Below, in pieces: positions 21,709-32,546 of a DNA stretch of 64,000 bases. The first letter of the stretch is position 1. The number at the start of each line of letters is the position of its first letter. Where the stretch lies: the NCBI GenBank assembly GCA_029378245.1, contig JARKIF010000026.1, positions 124,001 through 188,000 of the forward strand, given 5' to 3'. The translations under genes and the position numbers were made by a program. The notes under the pieces were generated by a model. The model was given only the letters and a program-made list of their open reading frames with translations. It searched no databases and had not been told where the DNA came from. This DNA is from Roridomyces roridus. Lineage: Eukaryota > Basidiomycota > Agaricomycetes > Agaricales > Mycenaceae.

Positions 21709-23548
21709 ATGTTTGGTGGAATCCGACCGTCAGTCCCAGCTGGGATCGAATATCTTCGGAAGTTGATCTTGCTGCAGTGCTCTTCTGACGCTGGCGCTGG
21801 CAGCACCCAGAGTGCTCTCCTTCGTCATCACTGGTCCGACAGCTAATTCGTATCCCGCTTTGTCGGCGTTGACCATTTCGTGGATGACGCAGTCGGGGGA
21901 TCCGAGGTGCGTTCCATATTCAAGAAATGTTAACAGCTGGAAGCCAATTCTGACCTTGAGCTGCAGTCAGTTCAGCCTTGAGCTCGTCGGTGTGAGGATT
22001 TCCCTTCTTTCATGAGCCGAACTTCGAACTCACCGTGATTCAGGACACCAGCACCATATCTATCGCAACGAACGTCGATGCCTCGCCGAGCAGCTTTAGT
22101 TTCATCGTGCCGAACAATACCGGGTAAGTATGCTTCCTGCTTTGCCTTGAAATCAATGTTGAAAAGTAGGCAGGGATTTATGGCACATATACTGTAAAAA
22201 AATTATTGGGACTCATTTGGATGGCATGTGCATATGGTAACCCGGGTTTCGAGCACAATTCCAGGTTGGTCGACGTTTGGAGTACAATATTTCTTACGGT
22301 TTCAACTTGGTTCCAACAACTCCCCAGATTTCAACCTCCATGGTGTGGTGTAATGCCATTAGCTAGGAATGCCGATTGATTGAGTATCGGCAGATGTGAT
22401 GGTGCAGAGGTTCAGTTCAAAAGATAAATGGCAGATCAAAATATTCAGTTGGCTTGCACTGCCAGATTTGATGCTCTGCCATGTATCAATTTTCTTAAAA
22501 GACTCAGGGAAGCATCATATCAACTTCCAAAGTGGTTGGGCATTAGGTGCGAGACAGAGAAAGTAAGCATTCCAACAAGTTCGGAATACTTAGCCTATCA
22601 GTATTGCATCACTGCCAACATTATCGGCACATCGGCAGAATCACAAAGACTCTTTTTGAAAAGGAGTGAATATCCTGCAGATGTTATCCAAGACGCGACC
22701 CCCCAAGATGGGATCCAAACACCGAATTACAATTGAAATGCGACCCAGAGCCTGCACTCTGAAAGGGATGTAATCGTAGTAATTATTTTACAGTATATCG
22801 CCCATAGGGATTACACCATGGCTTTCGTCGATACACCTGGCTCCAACCGAGTTTTCACGACTCGAGAGGTGCAGATTACAGCAGCCGGGGGATCTGCCGC
22901 TGTAGTTTCGCTGGGGTCGAGCGATCAAAGTTCGACGGCAGGTATCCGCGGCGGTTCAACCTCCACTTCCGCAGCTCCTACAACTCAACTCGCGTCCACA
23001 CCGGCTTCAATTTCAGGCTCCTCCTCCGCGGCAACGTCAGGGTCGAGTACGACGGCATCGACAACTCCGTCACTCACAGGACAACCTTCCAGTCGCATTC
23101 CGCTGCCCACGAGCCCTGGCGCTTCCGCGAGCAGGTACGGATACCTCAAATCGAATCCAACCCTCATGTCTTTCACAGAAGACTCATCAGTACCGCAGCC
23201 ATCATCGGCATCGTCCTCGGCGCGCTTCTAGCATTGATCTCAGGCATCGGGATATGTCTGTGGGTCAATTGGTATCACAGGAGACAACAACAACGCGTAT
23301 CAGCGCCGTTTACAACCGGGACGGGGACCTTAACGTCGAGCGCTAGCCTTGATAGAAGGCCAAACCGAGAACGATTGGAGGGGCAACTGAGCGACGTGCA
23401 GAGGCAGCTGGAGGGTTTGCAAGGAGTGGTTGGGTATAGTGCGAACCAGAATGAGACTCTGAGAGCGAGGATAAGGACGTTGGAAGGTGAGTTGCAGCAT
23501 GGGCAGAGTTCAGCCATCGTAGAGCTGCCGCCGCTGGCGTATGTCTAG
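21709..23548 (+). CDS. Single-pass surface protein T3 (Kre9-like ectodomain)
   Basis: Exons 21709-21728, 21778-21906, 21967-21991, 22044-22123, 22808-23134, 23179-23548; 316 aa, all phases consistent. Signal peptide MFGGIRP/ALLTLALAAP; ectodomain ITGPTANSYPALSALTISW...SGDP, typical of Kre9/Knh1-like beta-sandwich domains; DYTMAFVDTPGSNRVFTTREVQI; a Ser/Thr-rich stalk; TM helix AAIIGIVLGALLALISGIGICL; a cytosolic coiled coil (LEGQLSDVQRQLEGLQ...RIRTLEGELQ) and the end ELPPLAYV. A role in wall sensing or attachment is plausible but unproven. The fourth intron is 684 bp because it contains an inserted MITE (22190-22795). Its near-identical partner is T4, in inverted orientation. Confidence 0.82.
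22190..22795. mobile_element. MITE in intron 4 of T3 (TA target site)
   Basis: 606 bp bordered by TA on both sides, with inverted ends TACTGTAAAA...TTATT and AATTATTTTACAGTA. The corresponding intron of T4 is 44 bp, so the extra DNA is an insertion. No transposase frame is seen; a 102-codon frame at 22428-22736 is not convincing. TA target sites and short inverted repeats suggest a Tc1/mariner-type (Stowaway-like) MITE. Confidence 0.65.
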
Positions 23549-23689
23549 CCTAGTTGTAATATTATTAAATTCTGAATGCAACATGTACAGCAGGGGAAGC
23601 AGACGACGGCACGGGTTTAAACTGGTTGATGGCCGGTATACTGTGTTGTGATCCGCTATTCGGCGGCTCACCCCAAGGTCGACCAAACC

Positions 23690-24235
23690 TGATGCCAATC
23701 ATGGCGGATCATGTTTTTTTCTCTTTCACGGTTCGAATTTGGATCCAGGTTTCAACCAAAATTACACCCTCGCGTTGCCCTCGCGACGTCTGATCTCATG
23801 AGGGTCTTGGCCTTGGTTCCATGTTTATAAGCAGGACACAGTGCGTTCACATAGCTTGGGGTTTATTTGATTCGGAGGGTAGCTACTACCCAGGGTACCT
23901 GATGCCGATCATGGCGCATCACCGGATATTTTTCTCACGGTTTGTATTTCCAGGTTGTCGGTCCGCGAGATCAGGAGCAGACTAACTATTTCAGTTGGTG
24001 AGCATCCATCAGTAAGGACGTCGCCAACTGGTCAAAACTCCTTTCGAGCCTGCTGGGTTCGATTCCCAGCGCGCGCGTTAGAAACGCCCCCGTCGATTTT
24101 TGCTTTCACCATTTACGAGAAGCAATTTTAATCATGCACTAATACAGCAAATCCCTGTCTTTGCAAACGACTCAGACAGTGTATCCATCAATCCGACACA
24201 TAATAGCTAGGTGGTCTCTCGAGCTCCCCACCAAA
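23690..24235. repeat. Dispersed repeats R1 and R2, copies b
   Basis: Contains the TTCGAATTTGGATCCAGG...TTACACCCTCGCG block (23725-23830) followed by a second unit with CTGGGTTCGATTCCCAG (about 24050) and CCGACACATAATAGCTAGG. The order is the same as at 20190-20935, so R1 and R2 were copied together and lie downstream of T1/T2-type and T5 genes. Confidence 0.45.
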
Positions 24236-25293
24236 GCCGGCCGCGGAATTCAATTGCAACTCACCCTCCAAAACCCGCATCCGATCCCTCAGAACCTCAT
24301 TCTCCTCCGCACCAACCCCAACCGCGTCCCTCAACTCCTCCAACTCTCTCTGCATCGCACGGAGTTGTATTGGACTGACTTGCTCTCGACTCCCTTCTCG
24401 TGCTCGTTCAATCAACTCCGCCTTGGAGTCAGTTCTGAAGGGCACAGTTCCGTCTCCAGTGAACGGCTCGAGGTCATGTATCTGCCTCCGCAGCCGCCGG
24501 CGACGCTGAATGCAGAAACACGCCGCGATGCCCGAGCTGAGGAGAGTCAACGCACCGAGAACCACCCCCGCGATGATTCCTGGGGCAGGCTTCCTTCAAG
24601 GTTTTTGAGATGGTTCCCGAAGAATTCGACATTGCGACTCACCCGCCCAGGGAAGCTCCAGATCCCGTGCCGCCGTTCGAGCCGCCATTAGAAATTGAAC
24701 TGCTACTCTTCGTACTCTCGCTCTGACTATCAGCAGCGAGCTGGAAGACCTGAGTAGCGAACACATCGGTCGTATTCTTCGCATCCACGAATTGCAGCGT
24801 ATACGCTCTGCGAGGTTCAGGCCGTCTATGACTCGGAGGTAGATACCAGAACGTAATACCCTGAAGGCCTCTTGCCAAATCCGTCAACAGTAAAATTGAG
24901 GTCTCCAGCATCCACAGTGCCCATAGCGAGCGGTTTGCTCAGCCGGAATAAAGGCTAAAAAATTAGTCACCGCCGCCACCATGAGATATATAGGTCATAC
25001 GCTGTTGACTTGGATAATAAACTGCCTATCTTCGTGTATTCAACGCGGGCACGCACGCAGGATCCGTTGCATTTATCGTCCAGGTGACGTTTATCGAGTT
25101 GCTGCTGGTGACCGTACCGGTTGGGCTTGTGATCTTCAGCGCCCGCACATGCACAAGGGTGGCGCACAGCGTCAAGGAGACGATGCATCTGCTGCGGCAA
25201 GATTAAATTGAGCCGTCCGAAGATTCTTTGTGAAGAGAGAACGGACAGGACGAGTCTGGACTGAAATGCGTGCCAGCCTCCGAGTGAGACCAT
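24188..25293 (-). CDS. Single-pass surface protein T5
   Basis: The ATG at 25293 begins MVSLGGWHAF; after an intron the frame gives CIVSLTLCATLVHVRALKITSPTGTVTSSNS with INVTWTINATDP, a clear Kre9/Knh1-like ectodomain start. Further exons read AMGTVDAGDLNFTVDGFG, then AYTLQFVDAKNTTDVFATQVFQL plus a Ser/Gly-rich stalk (24639-24780), and finally the TM/tail exon ending at 24188: ALTLLSSGIAACFCIQRRRR, coiled coil QLRAMQRELEELRDAV...RMRVLEGELQL, and RPPSYYVSD with a PPxY motif. Middle exon borders (24910-25080) are uncertain. Closest relative in the window is T1. Confidence 0.7.
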
Positions 25294-25638
25294 TCCGGTG
25301 GTCGTGGTCGGAGGAGTGGGGAAGGATGGAAGGGGAGGACAAGGGAGGAAATAGCTGTGAGGAATCACGTAGTAGTAACGCGACCAGGATATCAATCAAA
25401 GGATCATGGTCAGATCCAACGGAGGTCTATTTCGCTGCGAATTCAGTGTATTCCGAGTCGTCGCGTCCACCAGACGTAGAAGCCAACAGGGCGATTGTAT
25501 CCACCAGCAGAGATGTTTCCCAGATGCCAGAAGCGGATCACGGCGCCCATGAACCCGTTCCTCGCCACATCAAACTCAGTCCCATCTCGCCTACTCCCGG
25601 TACATATACATTCATAAGTTAATAATACCACAATCAGG

Positions 25639-26932
25639 CTACATATACGCCGGCGGCGGCGGCTCTACAATGGCAGAGCTCTGCCCCTGCAGCTCATCTT
25701 CCAACATCCTGATCCTCGCTCTCAGGATCTCATTCTGGCTCGCACTATGCCCAACAACGCCTTGCAAATCCTCCAGCTGCCGCTGTACGTCGCTCAGGTG
25801 CCCTTCGAGCCGTTCTCGGTCTGCACTGATTTTCTCCCGCCCTTCAACTCCGACGGCAACCGAATCCCCGGTTGATGGTTCGGAAATCCACCGCGTTTCT
25901 GTATCAAGGCTAGCGCTCGACGCCAAAGTCCCCGCCTCGGTCGCAGACAGCGCAGATACGCGTCGTCGTCTTCTCCTCCGATACCGATGAACGCAGAGAC
26001 ATATCCCGATGCCTGAGATCAGTGCCAGAAGCGCGCCGAGAGCGATGCCGATAATGGCTGCGGTGGTGATTGGGTTTCTGTCAAAGATGATTGGGTTGGG
26101 TTCGTTGGCGAACTTGAGGTATTCGTACCTGCTTGCGACAGTGTTGTTATCAGCGCCCGTAGGAAGCGGAGTGCGACTGGAGGAAGATTGGCTTGATGCC
26201 GTCGTTGATGTCTCCGTACTCGACCCTGCCGGTGAAACAACAAACAGAAGTGATGTCTGGGATGTCGCGGCAGAGCTCGAAAAAGAAGTTGCCGTGGATG
26301 GGGGTTGAGTCAATGGAGTGGTAGGAGCCTCAAGAGTCGCTGCCGCCGAGCTCTGATCACTCGACGTGACCGGAACTACACCGGCAGATTCTCCGGCTGC
26401 TGTGATCTGTACATCTCGACTCGTGAAAATCCGGGTAGTGTCGGATGTATCGACGAGCGCCATAGTGTAGTCTCTGCCACTTATAAGCATCAATTCACGG
26501 CAAACCAAGAAGCATACCCGGGGTTGATATCACTCGGCATGGTGAAACTGAAGCTGCTGTGCACGGCATCGACGTTCTTCGCTACCAATATAGCGCTCGA
26601 GTCCTAGACAGCGCAGTGAGTGAATCCGAAGTTGAGCTCCAAAGAAGGGGAATCCTCACCGAGTTGATGAGGTCGACGCTAAACTGACTGGAACTCAAGT
26701 CAAGTCCGGGTGTAAACATCCGAATGCAAACGCACCTCGGATCGCCCGACTCTCTAATCCACGAAATAGTCACCGCCGACCCCGCAGGATACGAATTTTC
26801 TATCGGACCAGTGATGACGAAGGAGAGCACTACGGGCACTCCCAGCGCCAGCGCCAGAAAAGCACTGCAGTAGGATTAACTTTCTTCAATGCAGCCGAGA
26901 CATGGGACTCACAGTCGGATTCCACCGAACAT
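25639..26932 (-). CDS. Single-pass surface protein T4 (Kre9-like ectodomain)
   Basis: Exons (complement): 26913-26932, 26736-26864, 26660-26687, 26603-26518, 26473-26129, 26077-25639; 348 aa. Signal peptide MFGGIR/xAFLALALGVP, ectodomain ITGPIENSYPAGSAVTISW...SGDP, DYTMALVDTSDTTRIFTSRDVQI, a long Ser/Thr stalk, TM helix AAIIGIALGALLALISGIGICL, basic RRRRRR, coiled coil (LEGHLSDVQRQLEDLQ...RIRMLEDELQ) and the end VEPPPPAYM with a PPxY motif. Same exon phases as T3. The first exon codes only six residues plus two bases. T3 and T4 face each other tail to tail around T5, and similarity extends into both promoters. Confidence 0.85.
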
Positions 26933-26968
26933 CCCAGCGCATAAGTACTATGCGAAGCGCTGCTAGCA

Positions 26969-27058
26969 GGGGGGGGGGGGGGGGCAGCCGTCGAAGAAAG
27001 GGTTGAAGAATGGAGAAAAAGAGGGAGGGAGGGAGGGAGGGAGGGAGGGAGGGAGGGC
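26969..27058. repeat. G16 tract and (GGGA)n microsatellite in T4 promoter
   Basis: A run of 16 G at 26969-26984 and nine or so GGGA units at 27021-27057, just upstream of T4. The matching promoter of T3 has only a short C-rich run (21625-21637), so both tracts expanded after the duplication. Runs like this can form G-quadruplexes and are prone to length change. Confidence 0.8.
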
Positions 27059-27553
27059 GTGTATACTAAGCAACCCCGGATATCAAGCGCGCCCGAGTGC
27101 CTGGTAACACGTTGAGAATCTCCGCATGCCACGACGCCAAGTCGACCATTCAAGATCTTCTATCCATCTTCGGATGGATCCGGAGACGGGGTGACGGCGA
27201 TCTGTCGTTCACAATCGTCGAGTTGGATTATCTTTCCCTGCCATGACGATAGTGACCACTCTACAGAGGAGATCAAAGAACAAAGATCCACGACCTCCTG
27301 CTATGACAATCGTGTTGGAATTGTCCGCCGGGAGAAAAATCTGGGATGCGAAATTTCAGACGGCCTGATTCGAACAGACCTGTCACCTAGGTGGCTACCA
27401 GATGCATATACATCTGCGCTCGAGTTGCACTCGATGGATGGACCACATCTCCTGCCAACGAAGAGTCATATTTGCATGCAGCGTGATAACGTCGAAGGTA
27501 ATCTGCTGGGAAGAAAGACAAAAAGCGGAGCGCCTTCATATCGGTGACTTAGG

Positions 27554-27641
27554 GACCCGGGCCTGAATCGAACAGGCATAACCAACAGAGTGAATATACG
27601 GATTGCGGATGTACTGAACGCATACCCTCTGCCATCGAGTC
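27554..27641 (-). tRNA. tRNA-like element A1
   Basis: 88 nt; acceptor GACTCGA/CCGGGTC pairs at six of seven positions; T stem GCCTG/CAGGC perfect. The anticodon stem is eroded (three pairs at most). T5 on the minus strand corresponds to 27520-27524. Confidence 0.4.
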
Positions 27642-27911
27642 GTCCTGGTATCCAACGAGCAGCCATAGGGTATAATGGATTCAGGAATCGAATAGCCATA
27701 TACCCACCTCACCAGAATGTGGAATAAACTCTCGGATCATCGACTCGCCGTAGAATCCCAGCCATGGATGACCCAATTGTTGAATGTAACCCTTGCAGAT
27801 AGGCCCCGAAGTTCCACCCTCTGACCAGTAACTGAGTTGAACAAATAATCAGCGGAATAATCCACATGCTTGCATTTGGTGGAGAAAAAGAGAAAACCCG
27901 GGACACCGAAT

Positions 27912-28011
27912 GACTCGAGCCTGAGTCGAACAGGCGTAATCCGCAGAGTGAACATCTACTGGACCCCGATGGGCCGATACCATGCGGATGCATAACCTCT
28001 GCCATCGAGTC
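27912..28011 (-). tRNA. tRNA-like element A2
   Basis: 100 nt, the longest of its family. Acceptor GACTCGA/TCGAGTC 7/7, D arm GCA-GAGGTTA-TGC, anticodon stem TCCGC/GCGGA 5/5, T stem GCCTG/CAGGC 5/5. The 39 nt centre starts ATGGTA, so a GGT would occupy the anticodon positions with U33 present if the rest is an intron. Terminator candidate at 27885-27889. Confidence 0.45.
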
Positions 28012-28261
28012 GCATTTTAACCTGACCAAAAGCACGATACAAAGACTTCCTCACCTTGAATAAAAAGTTGAACTTGGGAACAGAAAGTTAAACACCCCGC
28101 GAGCAATCCAAAAGCTCACTGCGACTCGGCCATACCTGCAGGAGAACATCACGGCTGCAACCACCGGTCAGAAAACGAGATGGCACAAGTCAATCGACCA
28201 TTAGCCCTGGCAACCAAAAGTGATTCAGAAAGAAAGAGAAAGGGCGAAAGAAATGCGCAAA

Positions 28262-28351
28262 GACTCGAGCCCGATTCGAACGGGCGTAATCCGCACATAT
28301 ATGGAATCCATCTCCTACATGGTGCGGACGCATGCCCTCTGCCATCGAGTC
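28262..28351 (-). tRNA. tRNA-like element A3
   Basis: 90 nt; acceptor, anticodon stem (TCCGC/GCGGA) and T stem (GCCCG/CGGGC) fully paired. A 29 nt centre starts ACCATG, putting CAT at the anticodon positions but C at position 33. Only a T4 is found downstream, so it is the one complete member without a strong terminator. Confidence 0.45.
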
Positions 28352-28610
28352 ACATTAGATCCCAGTTCAACACTAGTAGGCCACCACGAACAAACACACT
28401 CACTTGGACAAAAGGTTTTCAACTAACCTCCTGTGAAGACGTACGTGCGAGAGCCGAGTCGGCCATCATTGCAATCAAAGCCTAGGCGCATCAACATCCT
28501 CCTCCAGTGTAATTCAGCGATGTGCTCTGAAAGGTTTTGAACACACTCACCAGAAACGCCAGGATTCAAAGGAAAGAAGAAAAAATTGTCAGCCAAACTA
28601 CACAGACCAA

Positions 28611-28683
28611 GACTCGAGCCCGATTCGAACGAGTGTTTTGCGCAGAAGGTAAGGGCAGCATATCGTGCGGATGCCATCGAGTC
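28611..28683 (-). tRNA. tRNA-like element A4 (D arm deleted)
   Basis: 73 nt; acceptor GACTCGA/TCGAGTC perfect and T loop TTCGAAT intact, but the GAGG...GCG part of the D arm is missing so that TGGCA joins TCCGCAC directly. T6 at 28580-28585. Probably a decayed copy of A3-A7. Confidence 0.35.
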
Positions 28684-28948
28684 GTATTTCAACCCAACCA
28701 AAAGTACGACAACAAGACTTGCTCACCTTGGACGGACATCGGACAGTGGGGAAGGCCATGGCCATGGAAAGCCCTCATACACCCATGCACTCGAGTCATC
28801 CAAAGGTCGACTGTGAACGATCCCGAGTGGGGTCTCGCAACCATCTGAGGTACTCACTAAAATTGACCTATAGGTACGGCAAAAGTCAACACTGTTCATC
28901 ATATCCAGAATCAAGAAAGAAGAAAAAACACCGCCATAACTGCACCAA

Positions 28949-29038
28949 GACTCGAGCCCGATTCGAACGGGCGTAATCCGCACACCATCATGTTTCGCAT
29001 CGTAAAAGTGGTGCACGCATATCCTCTGCCATCGAGTC
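28949..29038 (-). tRNA. tRNA-like element A5
   Basis: Exactly 90 nt like A3, A6 and A7. Acceptor and T stem perfect; 5' half of the anticodon stem changed to TGCAC. Instead CACCA and TGGTG in the centre pair, giving an extended hairpin. T6 at 28923-28928. Confidence 0.45.
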
Positions 29039-29212
29039 GCATTTGAACCCAACCGAAAAGCAGGGTACAAAGTCCTCCTCACCTTGGTCCTTGCATAGCC
29101 AAAAATCCGAAAGTTCAATATCACCGTCAGTTCCACGGCTGCAGCCAGCCCCGGCAACCAAAGGTGAGTCAGAAAGAAACAAAAAAGACCGACGAAGATG
29201 TAAATCCCCTAA

Positions 29213-29302
29213 GACTCGAGCCCGATTCGAACGAGCGTAATCCGCACACCATCGCGTTTGGCATCGTAAAAGTGGTGGACGCATATCCTCTGCCATCGAG
29301 TC
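29213..29302 (-). tRNA. tRNA-like element A6
   Basis: 90 nt, 90 percent or so identical to A5 with a GCTCG/CGGGC T stem (one wobble). Central CACCA/TGGTG helix retained, loop sequence changed (ACGATGCCAAACGCG). T6 at 29181-29186. Confidence 0.45.
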
Positions 29303-29531
29303 GCATTAGCACCCAAACCAGTCGAGTGATATGCATACACCCACTTCAGTTTCGAGGCAAGGTCCCATCGACACACCTTCTCCCCCCGTGAGAGATTAAA
29401 CAGGCACACTCCAATGTAGTCAGTGATGTGCTCTGAAGGGTTTTTGAACACACTCACACCCACCACTCAGTCTACCAGAAGTGCCAGGATTCAAGGGAAA
29501 AAAGAAAAAGGGATTCTATATAACAACATAA

Positions 29532-29621
29532 GACTCGAGCCCGATTCGAACGGGCGTAAATCCGCGGACATCTATCAAACTCGTTCATTTAGTGCGGACG
29601 CATATCCTCTGCCATCGAGTC
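29532..29621 (-). tRNA. tRNA-like element A7
   Basis: 90 nt; acceptor, TCCGC/GCGGA stem and T stem all paired; centre begins ACTAAATG, unlike A3-A6. Two T runs (29498-29503, 29505-29509) follow the 3' end. Confidence 0.45.
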
Positions 29622-30503
29622 ACATTAGCACCCAACCAGTCGAGCAATATACATACACCTACTTGAGGTTCGAGGAAAGGTCCTCAACCGTCCATCGACA
29701 CGCCTCCTTCCGCAGCCACCGATGCCGGTCACAGCCTGAAGTAGTATCCTTCGTCTCCATCCACAGCAAATAAAATAAACCAACCCTTGCAGCACATGTT
29801 CGGGCCTGATTCGAACAGACACCTATACTTACCAAGGCAGGCACGTTCCCGGGAACGTCAACAATCGACACACCCGCAATACTTACCCACAGCCAAGAAT
29901 ATACCGATCCGATCCGATGCCATCCTCCACGTTCGTACCTTCCCTTCCGGAATTACACACTCACTCGCACAAAGCACGCAGAGAGTTCGAAGGACAGAAG
30001 ACTGACGGAAGGAAGAGAGCCATGTTCTCGGATACGCGATACGCCCCCGCCGTCGGGAAGCTCGCAAGCGTCGCCAATCCAGAATCCATCGTGCAACGCG
30101 TTCAAGGGGTGGCAGGAAGAGAAGCGCAGGGAGAGCTATATCCGTACCTTGCTCCTGTCTGCAGCCGATCGCCCCTCCGCCGCAGCTCCCACTAAAATGA
30201 AAAGGCGGCCCTAACATCCATACATTTAGCAGCAGCAAAAGGTTTACACAAGAAGGGGGTAGAGATACAGAGTCCTGGCGTGGCGTGGTGTGGCATGACA
30301 TGGGTAAGTCGAGGTCCGGGGACTAGGGGAGTGAGGATCGCCGGGTGTCGGATGTCGGGAGAGGAGGGAGGCATCGCTTGTCCGCCATCGTAATCACATT
30401 CTGAAGAAGAAAAGGCGTGTATGTCAAGTTCGTTGACCGGCTAAGATACGGGCGGTGGACGGAAGCCGCCGTTAAAGTCGGCCGAATTGGACTATGCGGT
30501 GGA
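29622..30503. other. Spacer within the tRNA-like array
   Basis: Holds one isolated B-box-like T arm on the minus strand near 29803-29822 without a partner acceptor. The remainder to 30503 has GC-rich open frames on both strands but no recognisable gene. Confidence 0.3.
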
Positions 30504-31197
30504 TCAGCAGGCGACGCAATGAGGAGGGGAACGAGGACGTACAGAGATGTGAGCGCGCGGTGGTGGGCCGGGAGGCTGTATACAAACTGAGCGGGATGAC
30601 ACAGACGAAATAAGCAAGACGCACTGGAGCGTAGTATCCCGGTGCCGGGCCAGGTACGGCATCAATAGGCGGTGGCGGAGGTCCCGGAGGCTATACACAG
30701 ACGATGTCAGCCACGCTCGGGACGACATGGAATAGCACGCACGGGAGAATACGGGCCTGCGCCTCCCTCCTTCACATACGGCGGCGGGGCAAAGTCGGCT
30801 GCGCTCGCAGGCGGGTACTCTGTCTGATATCCCCTGTACGAAAAAGGGGTCGTCGTAGGTGTGGGCGTGGTCTGGGCGCTGGGCCGAGTCCCGACATACT
30901 GCAGCCCGTGGGGAAAGGTAGCGTCGGTGAGCGGCAGCGGCGGGAGCCTCGTAGCCTTGAGACGATGAACCCGCCGACGTTGGACACAGCAGCAGAACAG
31001 GAACAAAACCACGGCCGCTGACCATGGGTGTGAGTCGTGTGCGTACCACTATCGAATGTGTGGGTCCCACCTACGACGAAACCGATAGCAGCAGCAGAGG
31101 GTGTGACGTGCCTCCTGTCGCCATTCGGATCGTTCTGCGCAGCGACAAGGCGGGCGTTGACGCTGAGCAGGACCGCGAGCGCAAGGGACCAAGACAT
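30504..31197 (-). CDS. Small SP-TM protein with proline-rich PPPY tail
   Basis: Exons (complement): 31071-31197, 30743-31017, 30625-30690, 30504-30575; 179 aa, phases consistent. Signal peptide MSWSLALAVLLSVNARLVAA; a very short ectodomain (QNDPNGDRRHVTPS); one TM helix AAAIGFVVAAVVLFLFCCCV split by intron 1; QRRRVHRLK stop-transfer; cytosolic tail with TTPFSYRGYQTEY, DFAPPPYVKE and GPYSP. The last two exons both begin PPGPPP and add collagen-like proline repeats. The layout recalls animal WW-binding adaptors of the shisa/WBP1 type. Recruitment of a WW-domain ubiquitin ligase is an inference from the PPPY motif. It interrupts the tRNA-like array on the same strand. Confidence 0.75.
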
Positions 31198-31881
31198 GGG
31201 AGAGGAAGAGACCTGCCGGCGCTTACGTGACGCCCGGAAAAATAGCCGCCCTTTTGATCGGCCGACAGCTTTCTCTTTGACTCCTCCACCATGAACAGCT
31301 TTCAAGAAAGTCTAGTTGTCTCGTTTCAACAGCTTTCTGTCTTCATCCTCTACCGCAACTGTTTCTCCATTTCTTGGACCGCCTCGTGGAATCCATGCTC
31401 CGGTGGCGTTTCTGCGGGCAGTTGGCGGGCGGTGGAATCCTCGCTTCTCTCCGTGCCAGATCTTGGCAGGCAACTGATGCCGGAACATTGAAGCTGTAAT
31501 GTCTCCTGTGTCTGGACTCTAGACTCGGCTCCGTCTCAGCATGCAAAATGCAAAAGGACCCGCGCTACTGTGTAACTCCACTTGCCAGAATCGAACAGGA
31601 TATCTTCTCATGTATGGGAATATGTGGAGCAGATGCAAGTCCAACACTTGCCAGTACAAGCACCTTCGACTGTGCTATCCCCTCACTCATCCCCTTCTCG
31701 CCCAATTTCTCTGCAACTATCTTATCTGGCCGCTCTGGACTGCTGTTCCCACGGACAACACCGGCTCGAGTTGATCGAATACGCACCTTTTCCGAGTAGG
31801 AAATTGAAATGGTACTCCAACAGAACCCCAAGTGGACAGAAAAAAAAATGGAAAGTTGGACTCAAGTTCCACACATTCATG
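31198..31881. other. Promoter region and half tRNA-like element
   Basis: Upstream of the PPPY-tail gene. Around 31578-31655 a minus-strand B box (CTGTTCGATTCTGG) lies next to CTTGCATCTGCTCCACATA. The same pair recurs at 32258-32345. The ends of both are direct, not inverted, repeats of CTGGCAAG, so they are not closed tRNA shapes. Confidence 0.35.
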
Positions 31882-31972
31882 GCTCAGTCCCGAGTCGAAC
31901 GGGCTTCCCGCAAACTTTGTAGACTGCATCCGGCCCTGCACATATAGCGGGTGTGGCCAACCACCACTGAGC
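31882..31972 (-). tRNA. tRNA-like element B1
   Basis: 91 nt; acceptor GCTCAGT/ACTGAGC 7/7, mini D arm TGG-TTGG-CCA, anticodon stem CCCGC/GCGGG 5/5 with a 35 nt centre starting TATATG, T stem CCCG/CGGG. T9 at 31840-31848 is the strongest terminator in the array. Confidence 0.5.
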
Positions 31973-32546
31973 TCACGGTCTCCCTCCTCCGACTGTGGTT
32001 TTCTTGTCTGGTTGCGGATACGCGATTGGTCACGCAGACCAGCGATCACCGCTGTCACCCACCCTACAACCTACAGCCTTTATAATTGGTCGAATCCGGG
32101 CGACTATTCTCTTTTCCAACACTTCTCTCCGTCAGATCTCAGGCAACTGATGGCGGAAGACTGAAGCTGTAATGTCTCCTGTGTCTGGACTCTATACTTG
32201 GCTCCGTCTCAGCATGCAAAAATGTAAAAGCAGCCTGTTCACCTTGGAACTCTGCCAGCCTGAATCGAACAGGACATCTTCTCATGTATATATGGGAATG
32301 CATACGTGGAGCAGATGCAAGTCTAATACTTGCCAGTACTTTCGAGTGTAGTACGCCCTCACTGATACACTTCTCGCCCTTCTCGCCCGATTTCTCTGCA
32401 GCTACATATATCTGGCCGCTCTGGACCACTGTTCCCACCGACAACGCCCGCTCGCATTGCTCGAAAACGCACACCTTTTCGAATTGGAACAGAACCCCAA
32501 GTCGAAAGACTCGAACAAAAATGGTTTGAACACAGATCGCCCAAGA

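Noticed and set aside
22428..22736. A 102-codon plus-strand gene
   Set aside because: It lies inside the MITE in intron 4 of T3, has no recognisable domain and no splice partners.
28262..28351. Functional tRNA-Met(CAU)
   Set aside because: CAT falls at the anticodon positions only if a 23 nt intron is assumed. Position 33 is C and the D loop lacks room for G18G19, so I keep it as tRNA-like.
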